DNA of 35,906 bases from Candidatus Aminicenantota bacterium (GCA_016783445.1 JADHWO010000021.1:1-35906), one strand, 5' to 3'. Shown: positions 8,614 through 18,778, counted from the first letter of the stretch. Numbers and translations: made by a program. The notes: generated by a model not told the origin, from the sequence alone.

Positions 8614-10419
8614 ATGAGAGAAATAATTCAGCTGCTCAAGCTCACTCTCGAAGAGAAAAAAAGGCTTACCCTTGCCTTTGTCTTCAGCATGTTTGCTGCT
8701 TTTTTTACATATCTTTTTGTTAATCTGGTCCAGCCGATCATAGATAAGATGTTCCTGCAGGAGACCGCGCAGGCATCTGCCGGAAAACCGGGCCTAATAG
8801 GTGTTATTTTTGATAAGCTCCGGGCTGACGAAGACCAGCTCATGTGGCTTATCCCGTTAATCCTGGTGATCGTTATTTTTGGTAAGGGATTGTTCACTTT
8901 CCTTTCCTCATTTTTCATAAAGAGTGTCGGGCACAAAGTTGTCAAGAAGCTGAGGGATGATCTTTTTGAAAACATTGTTTATCAATCTACGGATTTTTTT
9001 GATTACAGGGCTACCGGAGAGTTGATGTCCCGCTTAACGAACGATGTTGACAAAATCCAGCAGGCTGTCTCAGGCAGCATGGGTGATTTCATCCGGGAAA
9101 TATTTATTCTTATTGCCCTTCTTGTCTATGTGTTTATTACTGATTGGCAGTTGGCCATGATTTCTTTTGTCATAGCACCTACGGCTGTTATTCCCCTGAT
9201 TCTCTTCAGCCGCCAGCTTAAAAAAAGAGGCATGCAGGGTCAGGTAAAGATAGCTCAGATCTACAATATTCTCCACGAGGCCATTACCGGCAACAAGATC
9301 GTCAAGGCTTTCACCATGGAAAAGTTTGAATTGAAGAAGTTTGCTCAAGCCACAAAAAGCTATTTTAAAACCAGCATTAAACTGGCCTGGATAGGGAGCT
9401 TATCTTCACCTTTTATGGAGTTTTTAGGTGGAGTAATCGGTGCTGTTGTTCTTGGCATTGGCACGTGGAGGATAACTCAGGGATACATAAGCCCGGGTGA
9501 TTTCTGTTCTTTTATTGTTGCTATTTTTTATTCTTACACCCCTATCAAGCGTCTGAGCAAAGCCAACAACACTATCCAGCTGGGATTAGCCAGTTATGAA
9601 AGGATTCAGGAGATTTTTCAAGCTAAACCCCAGGTTGAAGAGCATCCGCGTGCTTATCCACTTCCTCCGGTTAAAGGAAGAGTGAGGTTCGAAAATGTTT
9701 CTTTCAGCTACAACGAGATGATGCCTGTTCTTCATGATGTTAATTTTGAAGTTAAACCTGCGGAAACAGTTGCTCTTGTTGGGCTGAGCGGCGCTGGCAA
9801 GACAACCATAATCAATCTCCTTTCCCGCTTTTATGATCCAACTTCAGGAAAGATCACAATTGATGGAATCGACATCCATGAAGTAAGCCTTTCTTCACTG
9901 CGCTCACAGATCGGGCTGGTTACCCAGGATCTTATTCTTTTTAATGACACTGTGCGCAACAATATTGCCTATGGCCTGGAAGAGATATCTACGGACAGGA
10001 TTGTTGAGGCAGCCAAGGCGGCTAAAGCACACGAATTTATCAAAAAACTTCCCAAAGGATATGACGCAGATATCGGGGAGAAAGGGACATTGCTTTCAAG
10101 CGGGCAGAGACAGAGGTTAACGATAGCCAGGACATTGCTCAAGGACCCCCCGATCCTTGTCCTTGACGAGGCAACCTCAGCTTTAGATTCCGAATCGGAA
10201 AGATTAATACAGATTGCAATGGCCAATGTCATGAAAGACAGAACGACATTTGTTATAGCTCACCGCCTGTCTACTGTGAGAGGCGCAAACAGGATTTTTG
10301 TGGTTGATAAGGGGAGGATCGCTGAGATCGGTACACACGAAGAGCTCTGCCAGCAGGACGGGATTTATAAAAAACTGTATGACCTGCAGTTTCTGGAAGA
10401 AGAGGAGAAAACACCATGA
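8614..10419 (+). CDS. ABC transporter ATP-binding/permease, lipid A exporter-like (MsbA family)
   Basis: TM domain plus Walker A GLSGAGKTT, signature LSSGQRQR, Walker B ILVLDEATSALD. Confidence 0.9.
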   Translation: MREIIQLLKLTLEEKKRLTLAFVFSMFAAFFTYLFVNLVQPIIDKMFLQETAQASAGKPGLIGVIFDKLRADEDQLMWLIPLILVIVIFGKGLFTFLSSFFIKSVGHKVVKKLRDDLFENIVYQSTDFFDYRATGELMSRLTNDVDKIQQAVSGSMGDFIREIFILIALLVYVFITDWQLAMISFVIAPTAVIPLILFSRQLKKRGMQGQVKIAQIYNILHEAITGNKIVKAFTMEKFELKKFAQATKSYFKTSIKLAWIGSLSSPFMEFLGGVIGAVVLGIGTWRITQGYISPGDFCSFIVAIFYSYTPIKRLSKANNTIQLGLASYERIQEIFQAKPQVEEHPRAYPLPPVKGRVRFENVSFSYNEMMPVLHDVNFEVKPAETVALVGLSGAGKTTIINLLSRFYDPTSGKITIDGIDIHEVSLSSLRSQIGLVTQDLILFNDTVRNNIAYGLEEISTDRIVEAAKAAKAHEFIKKLPKGYDADIGEKGTLLSSGQRQRLTIARTLLKDPPILVLDEATSALDSESERLIQIAMANVMKDRTTFVIAHRLSTVRGANRIFVVDKGRIAEIGTHEELCQQDGIYKKLYDLQFLEEEEKTP

Positions 10420-11294
10420 TTCTGAGCATGACTGGCTTTGCAGAGAAACGGTTTAACTCTAAAACTCTTTCCGCTAAAATCAGCATCAGGAGCTTAAACC
10501 ATCGTTTCCTGGATTGGAATTACCGGGGAACCCATATAGGCGAGGTGGAAAACAGGCTGAGAGCTATCTCTCAGAGTAAACTACACAGGGGGAGGATTGA
10601 AGTTTTTATAGAATTGTATTTTTCAGATGCCTCATCCTGGAAGCTTCATATAAATGAGGAATTACTCCGGAAAATCATATCTTCTGTAGGGAATATCTCT
10701 TCCCGGATGAAAAAAAGCGTGAATATTTCGGTAGAAAATATGTTTAACCTTCCTCAGGTCGTAAAGCTGAATAGAAAAAGTTTCAGCAATGCAGATGTGG
10801 CTTTTTTAGAGAGGAGTTTTAAAAAAACACTGGATGAAGTCCTGAGAATGAGAAAAAGGGAAGGGAAAGAGATTGAAAAAGAGGTCCGGGGCTATCTTAA
10901 AAATATAGGGCAGAGCGTGAATCGGCTCGGCAAACTGTCCGAAAAGCAGCCTTCTCTCGTAAAGGAGAAATTAAGTCGGCGGTTGAAGGAATTAAGTCAA
11001 GAAGTAACCTTCTCAGAGGAAAAGTTAGCAGAGGAAGTTGCCTATCTTGCTCAACGTTATGATTTGACTGAAGAGATAATAAGGTTAAAATGTCATCTGG
11101 GTTATATGATTGAGCTTCTTTCTCCAGAAAAAAAAGAACCTGCGGGCAAAAAGCTGGATTTTATCGCCCAGGAACTTTACAGGGAAGCGAACACCATAAA
11201 CTCTAAATCCCAGGATATAAAAATTATCAAAGAAAGTTTAGCCATTAAAGGAGAGGTGGAAAACATCCGGCAGCAGGTTCAGAATATAGAATAG
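10416..11294 (+). CDS. yicC: YicC family protein
   Basis: MILSMTGFAEKRF..IRSLNHRFLDWNYR; C-term GKKLDFIAQELYREANTINSKSQD; ATGA overlap with upstream gene. Confidence 0.94.
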   Translation: MILSMTGFAEKRFNSKTLSAKISIRSLNHRFLDWNYRGTHIGEVENRLRAISQSKLHRGRIEVFIELYFSDASSWKLHINEELLRKIISSVGNISSRMKKSVNISVENMFNLPQVVKLNRKSFSNADVAFLERSFKKTLDEVLRMRKREGKEIEKEVRGYLKNIGQSVNRLGKLSEKQPSLVKEKLSRRLKELSQEVTFSEEKLAEEVAYLAQRYDLTEEIIRLKCHLGYMIELLSPEKKEPAGKKLDFIAQELYREANTINSKSQDIKIIKESLAIKGEVENIRQQVQNIE

Positions 11295-11330
11295 ATTAGC
11301 TTTTATTATTTTAGGAACAGGAGGAAAAAT

Positions 11331-11936
11331 ATGATTTTTGTCATCACTGGCCCGTCAGGATGCGGGAAGTCAACTATGGTTCGGATGATTCAAGAGAAAA
11401 TAGATAATGTCCGGTTTTCGGTTTCCCACACAACCCGAGAAAAAAGAGAGTCAGAAGAAGAGGGCAAAGATTATTATTATGTGTCAAAACCTGAATTTGA
11501 GCAGATGATAAAAGAGGAGAAATTGGCTGAGTGGGTTTTCCTCCATGATAATTATTATGGAACATCCAAGAAGGAGATCAATGAGGAAGGAACCAGGGGA
11601 GATCTTCTCCTGGACATTGATGTTTATGGCGCACAGCAGATAAAGCCAAGATTAGAGAAGGCTCTGTTCATTTTTATATTGCCTCCTTTATTCAAGGATC
11701 TGAAAACAAGGCTTGAGGAAAGAGGTCAGGTCAGTGTTGATACGATTAATAAAAGGCTTGAGGTTGCCAGGCGGGAGATCTTGGCATACCCCCAGTTTGA
11801 TTATATCGTCATTAATGATAGTCTGGACAGAGCTGTCCAGGAGCTGGAAGCAATAATTTTAAGCGAGAGATGCCGTCTCGACTCTCGCAAAAAAGAAATT
11901 GAGCCAATTCTTCAGAGTTTTCTTGGAGAGGAATAA
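11331..11936 (+). CDS. gmk: Guanylate kinase
   Basis: IFVITGPSGCGKSTM, SVSHTTREKRESEEEGKDYYYV, LDIDVYGAQQIK. Confidence 0.95.
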   Translation: MIFVITGPSGCGKSTMVRMIQEKIDNVRFSVSHTTREKRESEEEGKDYYYVSKPEFEQMIKEEKLAEWVFLHDNYYGTSKKEINEEGTRGDLLLDIDVYGAQQIKPRLEKALFIFILPPLFKDLKTRLEERGQVSVDTINKRLEVARREILAYPQFDYIVINDSLDRAVQELEAIILSERCRLDSRKKEIEPILQSFLGEE

Positions 11937-11944
11937 AAGTCTAA

Positions 11945-13129
11945 ATGGAGATAATTGTATTGGGAGTGAGTTCTTCCATCAGTCTGTACAAAGCCTGTGA
12001 AATTATCCGGGGTTTTCAGGAAAAGAAGTTTCAAGTTCAGGTCATCATGACTAAGAATGCCACGCGTTTGATTTCACCTCTACTTTTTAGCTCCCTCTCC
12101 GGGAAAAAGGTTCTTGTAGACCCTTTTGAAGAGGAATACTCGGAAAAGATTGCACACGTTACTCTGGCGAAGGAGGCGTCTCTTCTCCTTGTTGCCCCTG
12201 CCACTGCCAATATAATCGGGAAGTTTGCCTCCGGAGTAGCTGATGACTTTCTCTCGACGTTTTATATGGCTGCCGAGTGTCCAAAGCTTATTGCCCCTGC
12301 CATGAATGAGGTTATGTATCTTCATAAACAAACACAGCAGAATATCCAGAAACTCCAAGCCGCTGGAGTAAAATTTGTTGAGCCGGAGAGGGGATATCTG
12401 GCTTGCGAGGATGAAGGATGGGGAAGGCTGGCAGCTCCTGAAAAGATCATTAAAGAGAGCCTTAGTCTTTTAGTAAAGAGTAAAAGCTTAAAGGGAAAAA
12501 CGGTTTTAGTTACAGCTGGCCCGACAAGGGAATTCCTCGACCCAGTACGCTTTCTCACGAACCGTTCTTCGGGGAAAATGGGTTACGAGCTTGCAGAAGA
12601 AGCTCTCCGCCGGGGGGCTGAAGTTATCCTTATTTCAGGACCAACTCACATTTTTCCGCCTCCTGGAGCAAAATTCAGGAAAATCCAGACAGCTCAGGAA
12701 ATGGAGAAAGAGGTCGGGAAAAACTTTGCCAGGGCTGATATTGTATTGATGGCAGCAGCTGTCTCCGATTTCAGGTTTGCCCGGATTTCCTCTCAGAAAA
12801 CAAAAAAAGATAAATTGGGAGAGAAAATCGAGATAATTCCTACGTCAGACATTTTAGAGAAATTAAGCCGTAAGAAGGGAAAAAAATTTCTTGTCGGCTT
12901 TGCTGCTGAGACTGAAAAAGTGGTAAAGAATGCCCTTATGAAGATGCAGAAGAAGAACCTTGATCTAGTCGTGGCTAATAATGTTTCAGGTGAGGAAATT
13001 GGTTTTGAATCGGATTTTAATCAGGTTAGTTTAATTACCCCTGAAGGAGAAACAATTCATACAGAAAAAAAGAGCAAACTTGAGATTAGCCGGATAATCC
13101 TGGATAAAATAGAGGAGATCCTTGGATAA
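11945..13129 (+). CDS. coaBC: Bifunctional phosphopantothenoylcysteine decarboxylase/phosphopantothenate--cysteine ligase
   Basis: AHVTLAKEASLLLVAPATANIIGKFASGVADD, PAMN, VTAGPTREFLDPVRFLTNRSSGKMGYELA, VGFAAETE. Confidence 0.95.
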   Translation: MEIIVLGVSSSISLYKACEIIRGFQEKKFQVQVIMTKNATRLISPLLFSSLSGKKVLVDPFEEEYSEKIAHVTLAKEASLLLVAPATANIIGKFASGVADDFLSTFYMAAECPKLIAPAMNEVMYLHKQTQQNIQKLQAAGVKFVEPERGYLACEDEGWGRLAAPEKIIKESLSLLVKSKSLKGKTVLVTAGPTREFLDPVRFLTNRSSGKMGYELAEEALRRGAEVILISGPTHIFPPPGAKFRKIQTAQEMEKEVGKNFARADIVLMAAAVSDFRFARISSQKTKKDKLGEKIEIIPTSDILEKLSRKKGKKFLVGFAAETEKVVKNALMKMQKKNLDLVVANNVSGEEIGFESDFNQVSLITPEGETIHTEKKSKLEISRIILDKIEEILG

Positions 13130-13784
13130 AAAAATTGAAGAATTCCTCAGCAACGTCGAGGAAAAATTAGAATTTTTTTCCCAGCTCGGTATAGATTTTG
13201 TTTCATTTTCCTCTCCCTCTAAGGAATCACCCTTTCTTTCCCTGAAAGAGAAAATCCTCCACTGTCAAAAGTGCCCACTGGCTCAGGGAAGAAAAAATGT
13301 TGTACCGGGAGAAGGAAGTTTAAACACGGAGCTTGTATTTGTCGGGGAAGCACCGGGACGGGATGAAGATATTCAGGGGCGGCCTTTTATAGGAAAAGCA
13401 GGGCAGCTCCTGACTAAAATTATAAATGCCATGAACTTTAAAAGAGAAGATGTTTATATCACCAATATTGTCAAGTGCAGGCCTCCTGAGAATAGAAATC
13501 CCCACAAAGAGGAGATTAGAGAGTGCTGCGGATATCTTCTGGCGCAGCTGGAACTGATAAAGCCCCGTGTAATAGTTACTCTGGGCAAAGTGGCTGCGGA
13601 CTTTTTTATCCGGAGCACCTCAGGGATGACAGCTTTGAGAGGGAATTTCCATGAATTTGAAAATATTCAGGTGATGCCAACCTTCCACCCTTCCTATCTC
13701 ATCAGAAATGAAGGCAACAAGGAGATCAGGAAAATGGTCTGGGAAGACATGCAGAAAGTCATGGCTTTCCTGGGCAAGAAATGA
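13122..13784 (+). CDS. Type-4 (Fe-S) uracil-DNA glycosylase
   Basis: CQKCPLAQGRKNVVPGEG, VFVGEAPGRDEDIQGRPFIGKAGQLL, NIVKCRPPENRNP, TFHPSYLIR; TTG start overlapping coaBC. Confidence 0.92.
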   Translation: MDKKIEEFLSNVEEKLEFFSQLGIDFVSFSSPSKESPFLSLKEKILHCQKCPLAQGRKNVVPGEGSLNTELVFVGEAPGRDEDIQGRPFIGKAGQLLTKIINAMNFKREDVYITNIVKCRPPENRNPHKEEIRECCGYLLAQLELIKPRVIVTLGKVAADFFIRSTSGMTALRGNFHEFENIQVMPTFHPSYLIRNEGNKEIRKMVWEDMQKVMAFLGKK

Positions 13785-15925
13785 CCTTGTATGCTGATGT
13801 TGTCCTGCCCCTTCCATTAGACCAGTCTTTTTCCTACATTGTCCCTGAATCCGCCCAAAAAAATGTGAAGATCGGATCAAGGGTTCTTGTGCCGCTCGGC
13901 CAGAGACTGCTGACCGGCTTTATCGTCAACCTCAGGAAAAGAAAATTATCTCAGGTGCTAAAGCTCAAAGAGATTGCGGAAGTACTGGATGAGAGTCCTG
14001 TTTTTTCACTGTCTTTTCTGTCTTTTGCCCGGAAGTTAAGCAGCTATTATTATTCATCATGGGGAGAGCTTCTCCAGGCTTCCCTTCCTCCGTCTTTTAT
14101 CCTCAAAAGCCAGAAAAGAGTATCCCTTTCAACAAAAGGAAAAACTTTACTCCGGGGTGATGAGCTATCTGGGGAGGAAAAAGAACTCCTTGGATATCTC
14201 AAGAAAAGGGAGTATACGGCACTCTATCTTAAAAGGAAATTAAAAGTCAAAAATCTTTCCCTTCTTCTTTCCAGGCTGGAAAAGAAAGGATTGATCCATA
14301 TCCAGGAGGACATAGAGAAGATTAGACAGAAAACAGCGCCGAAAACTCCTGTGGGCGAGACCCAGCTTGAGATGGATTTTTCACTGGATGCCCGTTCCCT
14401 GGAGGTTGCCGGGCAAATCACCCGGAAAATAGGGGATCAAGTCTTTTTGCCTTTTTATCTTTTTGGTCCTTCAGAGAAGAGAGAGTCTGTTTATTTTTAT
14501 TTGATAAAAAGAATACTTGCGGATGGAAGAAAAGTTTTATATTTGGTGCCGGAGATAACGCTGACTCAATCGCTTACAGAGAAGTTTGAGAAAAGGCTGG
14601 GAGAAAAAGTCGCTCTTCTTCACAGTCGGTTATCTGAAAAAAAGAGGGAACTCGAGTGGCGGAAGATTAAGAATGGAGAAGTGGATGTAGTGGTTGGGCC
14701 CCGTTCGGCTCTTTTTTCTCCTCTTGAGAATCTGGGCCTGATTATTGTCGATGAGGAACAGGATGAGTCATATTACCAGCGGGAAAATCCCTGTTATGAC
14801 GCGAGAAAGGGTGCCCGGTTCAGAGCAAAGCAAGAAGAGGCTGTGCTGGTCTATGGTTCAGCCCGTCCCTCTGTTTCTGCTTTTTTTTGGGCAAAAAAAA
14901 GAGGCAATCTGCTAAGCCTGGAAAGTGAGCCCAGGAGAAGAAATGTAAAGATAGTTGATGACCGTAAGGAAAAAGGAGTGATTTCCTGGAAACTCGAGGA
15001 AAAAATCGCGGCAAGGTTAAATAAAAGAGAGCCGGTTATTCTCTTCTTAAACCGGCGGGGATATGCCTCCTCTCTCTTCTGTTCGCGGTGCAACACCATC
15101 CCCCGCTGCAGCCGCTGCGATATTGCCCTGTCTTATCACAAGAAGGAAGAGAAATTGGTTTGTCATTACTGCGGTTACAGTCTGCCCAAAATGGATAACT
15201 GTCCGGAATGCGGCAGCAGGATGATAAGAGAGAGGGGAATTGGAATCGAGGCTTTAGAGGAAAAGTTAAAAACTCTATTTCCTCAAAGCTGTGTGACATC
15301 TTTTGCCACGGATTTGACCAGGTTAGAGCAGGAAAGAGTCCTTCACAACTTCCGGAGAGGGAAAATTGATATTCTTGTTGGAACCCAGCTCTTGGCTCAT
15401 CAGGTGGATGTTCCTCCGGTTTTTTTGGTCGGCATTCTCTTTCCGGAGACAATTCTTACCCTGTCAGATTACAGAGCCGGTCAAAAAACCTTTTTGACCT
15501 TAAGCCAGATGATGAAGTTTCTGAAGGATGACGAAAGAGCAGAAGTCCTGATTCAGACAACGCTCCCCCAGCATTTCACTATACGCCAGGCAGCATTCGA
15601 AGATTATATTTCTTTTTATAAACAGGAATTGAGACTGCGCCGGCTCATGAACTATCCTCCATTTTCCCATATCGTTGAAGTCTTATTCCAGGGCGAGAAT
15701 TTAAGAAGTGTTGCCCGTAAATCGCGGGAGTTCTCTGAACAAGTGAAAAATGAGGCTGGAGATATTGAGATCTTGGGCCCCGCCCTGGCTTCTGTATCGA
15801 GAGTGAGAGGAGTAAGCCGTGTTCAGGTTGTTTTGAAGGCTAAGAGAAAGAAGACTATTGATGATGTTCTTGTAAAAGTGCTCAAGACAGTTAAGTTAAG
15901 AAAATCAATTCTGGTTTACGACTAA
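13781..15925 (+). CDS. priA: Primosomal protein N' (PriA) with degenerate helicase motifs
   Basis: PriA N-terminus (ADVVLPLPLDQSFSYIVPE..VLVPLGQRLLTGFIV), zinc-binding Cys cluster CSRCNTIPRCSRCDIALSYH..CHYCGYS..CPECGS, C-terminal RLMNYPPFSHIVEVL. Confidence 0.93.
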   Translation: MTLYADVVLPLPLDQSFSYIVPESAQKNVKIGSRVLVPLGQRLLTGFIVNLRKRKLSQVLKLKEIAEVLDESPVFSLSFLSFARKLSSYYYSSWGELLQASLPPSFILKSQKRVSLSTKGKTLLRGDELSGEEKELLGYLKKREYTALYLKRKLKVKNLSLLLSRLEKKGLIHIQEDIEKIRQKTAPKTPVGETQLEMDFSLDARSLEVAGQITRKIGDQVFLPFYLFGPSEKRESVYFYLIKRILADGRKVLYLVPEITLTQSLTEKFEKRLGEKVALLHSRLSEKKRELEWRKIKNGEVDVVVGPRSALFSPLENLGLIIVDEEQDESYYQRENPCYDARKGARFRAKQEEAVLVYGSARPSVSAFFWAKKRGNLLSLESEPRRRNVKIVDDRKEKGVISWKLEEKIAARLNKREPVILFLNRRGYASSLFCSRCNTIPRCSRCDIALSYHKKEEKLVCHYCGYSLPKMDNCPECGSRMIRERGIGIEALEEKLKTLFPQSCVTSFATDLTRLEQERVLHNFRRGKIDILVGTQLLAHQVDVPPVFLVGILFPETILTLSDYRAGQKTFLTLSQMMKFLKDDERAEVLIQTTLPQHFTIRQAAFEDYISFYKQELRLRRLMNYPPFSHIVEVLFQGENLRSVARKSREFSEQVKNEAGDIEILGPALASVSRVRGVSRVQVVLKAKRKKTIDDVLVKVLKTVKLRKSILVYD

Positions 15926-15993
15926 AACAAAAAAAAGCAGAAAATTTTGTTTTTTGAAGCTCCGCCAAGTTTAAAAAAGAATAGAATTAAATT

Positions 15994-16569
15994 TTATTCA
16001 GCGTAATTGCCGAAGTATATGGTTAGATAACCCGTGGCTTGAACCTCTTTCCCAGCCAGGTCTTCTCCATAAAATGTAATTGTGGCTACTACTTGAAGGG
16101 CACCCCCACTAGCAACTAAAGTGCTTAAAGGGGGATCTTGTTTAGCAAAATTTCTCACTATGACAAAAGATATGTTTGTACTGGAGTCAACGGGTATAAC
16201 AGTTGACAGGCTGCCCCTAAATGTTTCAGGAACAGATGAGCCTGACGGATCAACAGCTGTATAAACGACCTCATATTCGTCAACAAGGATGCTGCTCTGG
16301 TATGATGTGCCTGGCCCAAGGGTTTCTGGTTCTTTTAACTTTGCTTCAAGGGTAGCTATAATAACATCGGAAACCACAGTTGCTGTTGTGTCTTCATAAA
16401 CATCTGACTCAAGAAAGTCTGCATCGCTCCCATCATCCGTGTGCCCTGATATCTTTGCAACGATAAGGAGGCTGCTGGATTCCTGGCTATTGTCTAAAGC
16501 GCAGGAGAAAAGTAAGAGAATAACGGGAAGGATTGCCATTATTTTTAAAACGTTTTGTGCTCTTTTCAT
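15994..16569 (-). CDS. Putative lipoprotein downstream of pilQ, unknown function
   Basis: 191 aa with lipobox-like LLLFSC; co-oriented with pil genes, 13 nt after pilQ. Confidence 0.7.
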   Translation of the reverse strand: MKRAQNVLKIMAILPVILLLFSCALDNSQESSSLLIVAKISGHTDDGSDADFLESDVYEDTTATVVSDVIIATLEAKLKEPETLGPGTSYQSSILVDEYEVVYTAVDPSGSSVPETFRGSLSTVIPVDSSTNISFVIVRNFAKQDPPLSTLVASGGALQVVATITFYGEDLAGKEVQATGYLTIYFGNYAE

Positions 16570-16582
16570 TTTTTGTTTCCTG

Positions 16583-18778
16583 TTATTGGATTATTCTGGG
16601 AGTAATAAAAATGAGCAGCTCCCGGTTTTGTTTTGTCCTGGAGAAATTCTTAAAAAGACTCCCCAGAATGGGAATTTTATGGAGAAATGGGACTTTTTCC
16701 CGTGTAAAAGAATCTTCCGTCCTGTAAATTCCACCGATAACAGTTGTCCCTCCGTCGGGAACCCTTACCGTAGTCTTTGCGTATTGAGTGGTTATGGGCG
16801 GAATTCCGTTGACCAGGTTGGCAAAGTCCGCAGCGTCGTTTTTAATTTCGATCTCCATGATAATTGTTCCTTCAGCTGTAATTTGAGGAGTGGCATGGAG
16901 TTCTAACGCTGCATTCTGGAATCTTGTGGATGTAGTAAAATTGGCAACTGTCTGGACAGGAATTTGCCTTCCCTGGACAATATCTGCCTTCATATTGTTC
17001 TGGGTTGTTATGATCGGGCATGAGATGATTTTGCCTTCTCCCGAAGTTTCAAGAGCGGAGATTGCAGTATCTAACCTGAAAGTATCGAGGACGTTGCCTG
17101 TAGAGATGCCTAATACGGATGAAAATGCTGGAGCGGGAAGATTTATAGCATAGCCACCCAGCGGTCCGCCTATTCCCCTGGTCGAGGTCCCCTGGGGAAT
17201 CATGGCTCCGTCCACGTCGATTTTATTCGGAAATTGTAAAGATGTCTGGTTACCATAAAAGGGGTCTACTATACCGCGGAATCCCCATTGAATACCAAAA
17301 TTCCGGATAAAATTGGAAGATGCCTCTATGATACGGGCTTCAATGGAGACCTGCGGGGTTGGGATTTCGACCACAGATATGATCCGCTCCAGAAGATCGA
17401 ACCTGTCCAGGACATCAGTAATGATCAGCGTGTTTGTCCTTGGGTCGACGATGATTTCTCCTCTATCTGAAATTTTGGGGCGCAAAAGAGTTTCAACATC
17501 TGCAGCTTTTGCGTAGGAAAGCTCGTATATTTCTGTCCTGAGAGCCCCGGCTAATTCTCTGCTCTCGATCATTCTTCTCTCTTCTTCGGCTTCTCGGGTG
17601 AGAGCCCCGATCGTAGCAATCCGGAGAACATTCCCATCGATTTCTTTTCCCATTTTGTTTGATTTTAGTACAATATCAAGAATTTGATCCCAGGGAACAT
17701 ATTTCAGGTCGACCGAAACTGTTCCCCTTACATCCGGATCGAAAACAACGTTAAGACCGGAAAACTCTCCAAGGTAGAGAATAACATCTCTCATGTCAGC
17801 GTCTTTTACTCTTAGACTGAGAAGTTCTCCTTTGTATCCTTCCGCGGTTACAGCGCGTGGTCTGGGTCTTATTATTTCCTGCGGGGGTGGCTCTTCCACA
17901 ACAACTGGTTCAACAGGCTTTTCAATTTTTATAGGGACTTTAACCTCTGGAGTTGGAGGAGTGATCACGGGGACAGGTCGGGTTACGGCAGTTTTAGAGA
18001 AAGATACAACAAGTTTGTTTTCCATGTAGTCTAAAATGTAAAATCGCGGCTCAGTAAGGTCAAAGACCAGCCGGGAGATTGTATAAGGGTTTTCCCTTTG
18101 AAATTGTCCTGTTCTTACTTTATCGATGCCCAGTTTATTCACCGGATAAGAAAAAGTTGGATCGGGATAGAGCGTGTCGAAAAAATCAACCACTAAACGA
18201 AGAGGACTCTCAAGGGCAAAAACCTGGGAAATGGCTTTACCGTCCAGCCATGCCGTGACATCAAGTCTATCTGCTGCATCCAGGATTCCAACTTCTTTAA
18301 AGACTCTTCTGACTTTAGGCGTTTGTTTGAGTTTTTCTTCAGTATCGGCTGACACGACGTAGCCGTTAAATGTTCTTTGAATCCTGTTCAGTTCCACGAC
18401 AGAATAGGATTGATTAGAGTATATTCGGTAGGGGACTTTCTCCTTCAAGCCGATGAGAAGGCGGCATGTGTTTGTCCCTGTTTTTTCCACTTTTATGTCC
18501 TCGACCAGCAAAGATTCTCCGAGGTCGATTTGCGGCTGCTCTTCTGTTAAGACCTGGTCAATGCAAATTACTATCGTAGCAGGATGGTCTTGTGAATAAA
18601 ATGTTTCAGTAACAACAATAGATGCGGTTGCTTCAAGGATGATTTTTGTATTGAGTTCTTCCGGTTGAACGGATATTTTATTTATGCTTGCCTGGGATTC
18701 GTTGTTATTCGCATATCCTATTAATAGAGCAAGGAAACATAATAATAGAAGTGTCTGGAGAAATTTTTTCCTTTTCAT
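16583..18778 (-). CDS. pilQ: Type IV pilus secretin PilQ
   Basis: AMIN-like repeats, GLNVVFDPDVRGTVSVDLKYVPWDQILDIVL (STN), secretin domain VSIEARIIEAS..FGIQWGF..VPFLHKIPILGSLFK. Confidence 0.95.
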   Translation of the reverse strand: MKRKKFLQTLLLLCFLALLIGYANNNESQASINKISVQPEELNTKIILEATASIVVTETFYSQDHPATIVICIDQVLTEEQPQIDLGESLLVEDIKVEKTGTNTCRLLIGLKEKVPYRIYSNQSYSVVELNRIQRTFNGYVVSADTEEKLKQTPKVRRVFKEVGILDAADRLDVTAWLDGKAISQVFALESPLRLVVDFFDTLYPDPTFSYPVNKLGIDKVRTGQFQRENPYTISRLVFDLTEPRFYILDYMENKLVVSFSKTAVTRPVPVITPPTPEVKVPIKIEKPVEPVVVEEPPPQEIIRPRPRAVTAEGYKGELLSLRVKDADMRDVILYLGEFSGLNVVFDPDVRGTVSVDLKYVPWDQILDIVLKSNKMGKEIDGNVLRIATIGALTREAEEERRMIESRELAGALRTEIYELSYAKAADVETLLRPKISDRGEIIVDPRTNTLIITDVLDRFDLLERIISVVEIPTPQVSIEARIIEASSNFIRNFGIQWGFRGIVDPFYGNQTSLQFPNKIDVDGAMIPQGTSTRGIGGPLGGYAINLPAPAFSSVLGISTGNVLDTFRLDTAISALETSGEGKIISCPIITTQNNMKADIVQGRQIPVQTVANFTTSTRFQNAALELHATPQITAEGTIIMEIEIKNDAADFANLVNGIPPITTQYAKTTVRVPDGGTTVIGGIYRTEDSFTREKVPFLHKIPILGSLFKNFSRTKQNRELLIFITPRIIQ

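Noticed and set aside
15036-15452. 138-aa antisense ORF within priA
   Set aside because: Shadow ORF opposite the conserved zinc-binding region; no independent support.
15926-15993. AAAACAAAA...TTTTGTTTT weak A/T hairpin between priA and the lipoprotein gene
   Set aside because: May be a weak bidirectional terminator, but an A/T-only stem is expected by chance in this AT-rich spacer.
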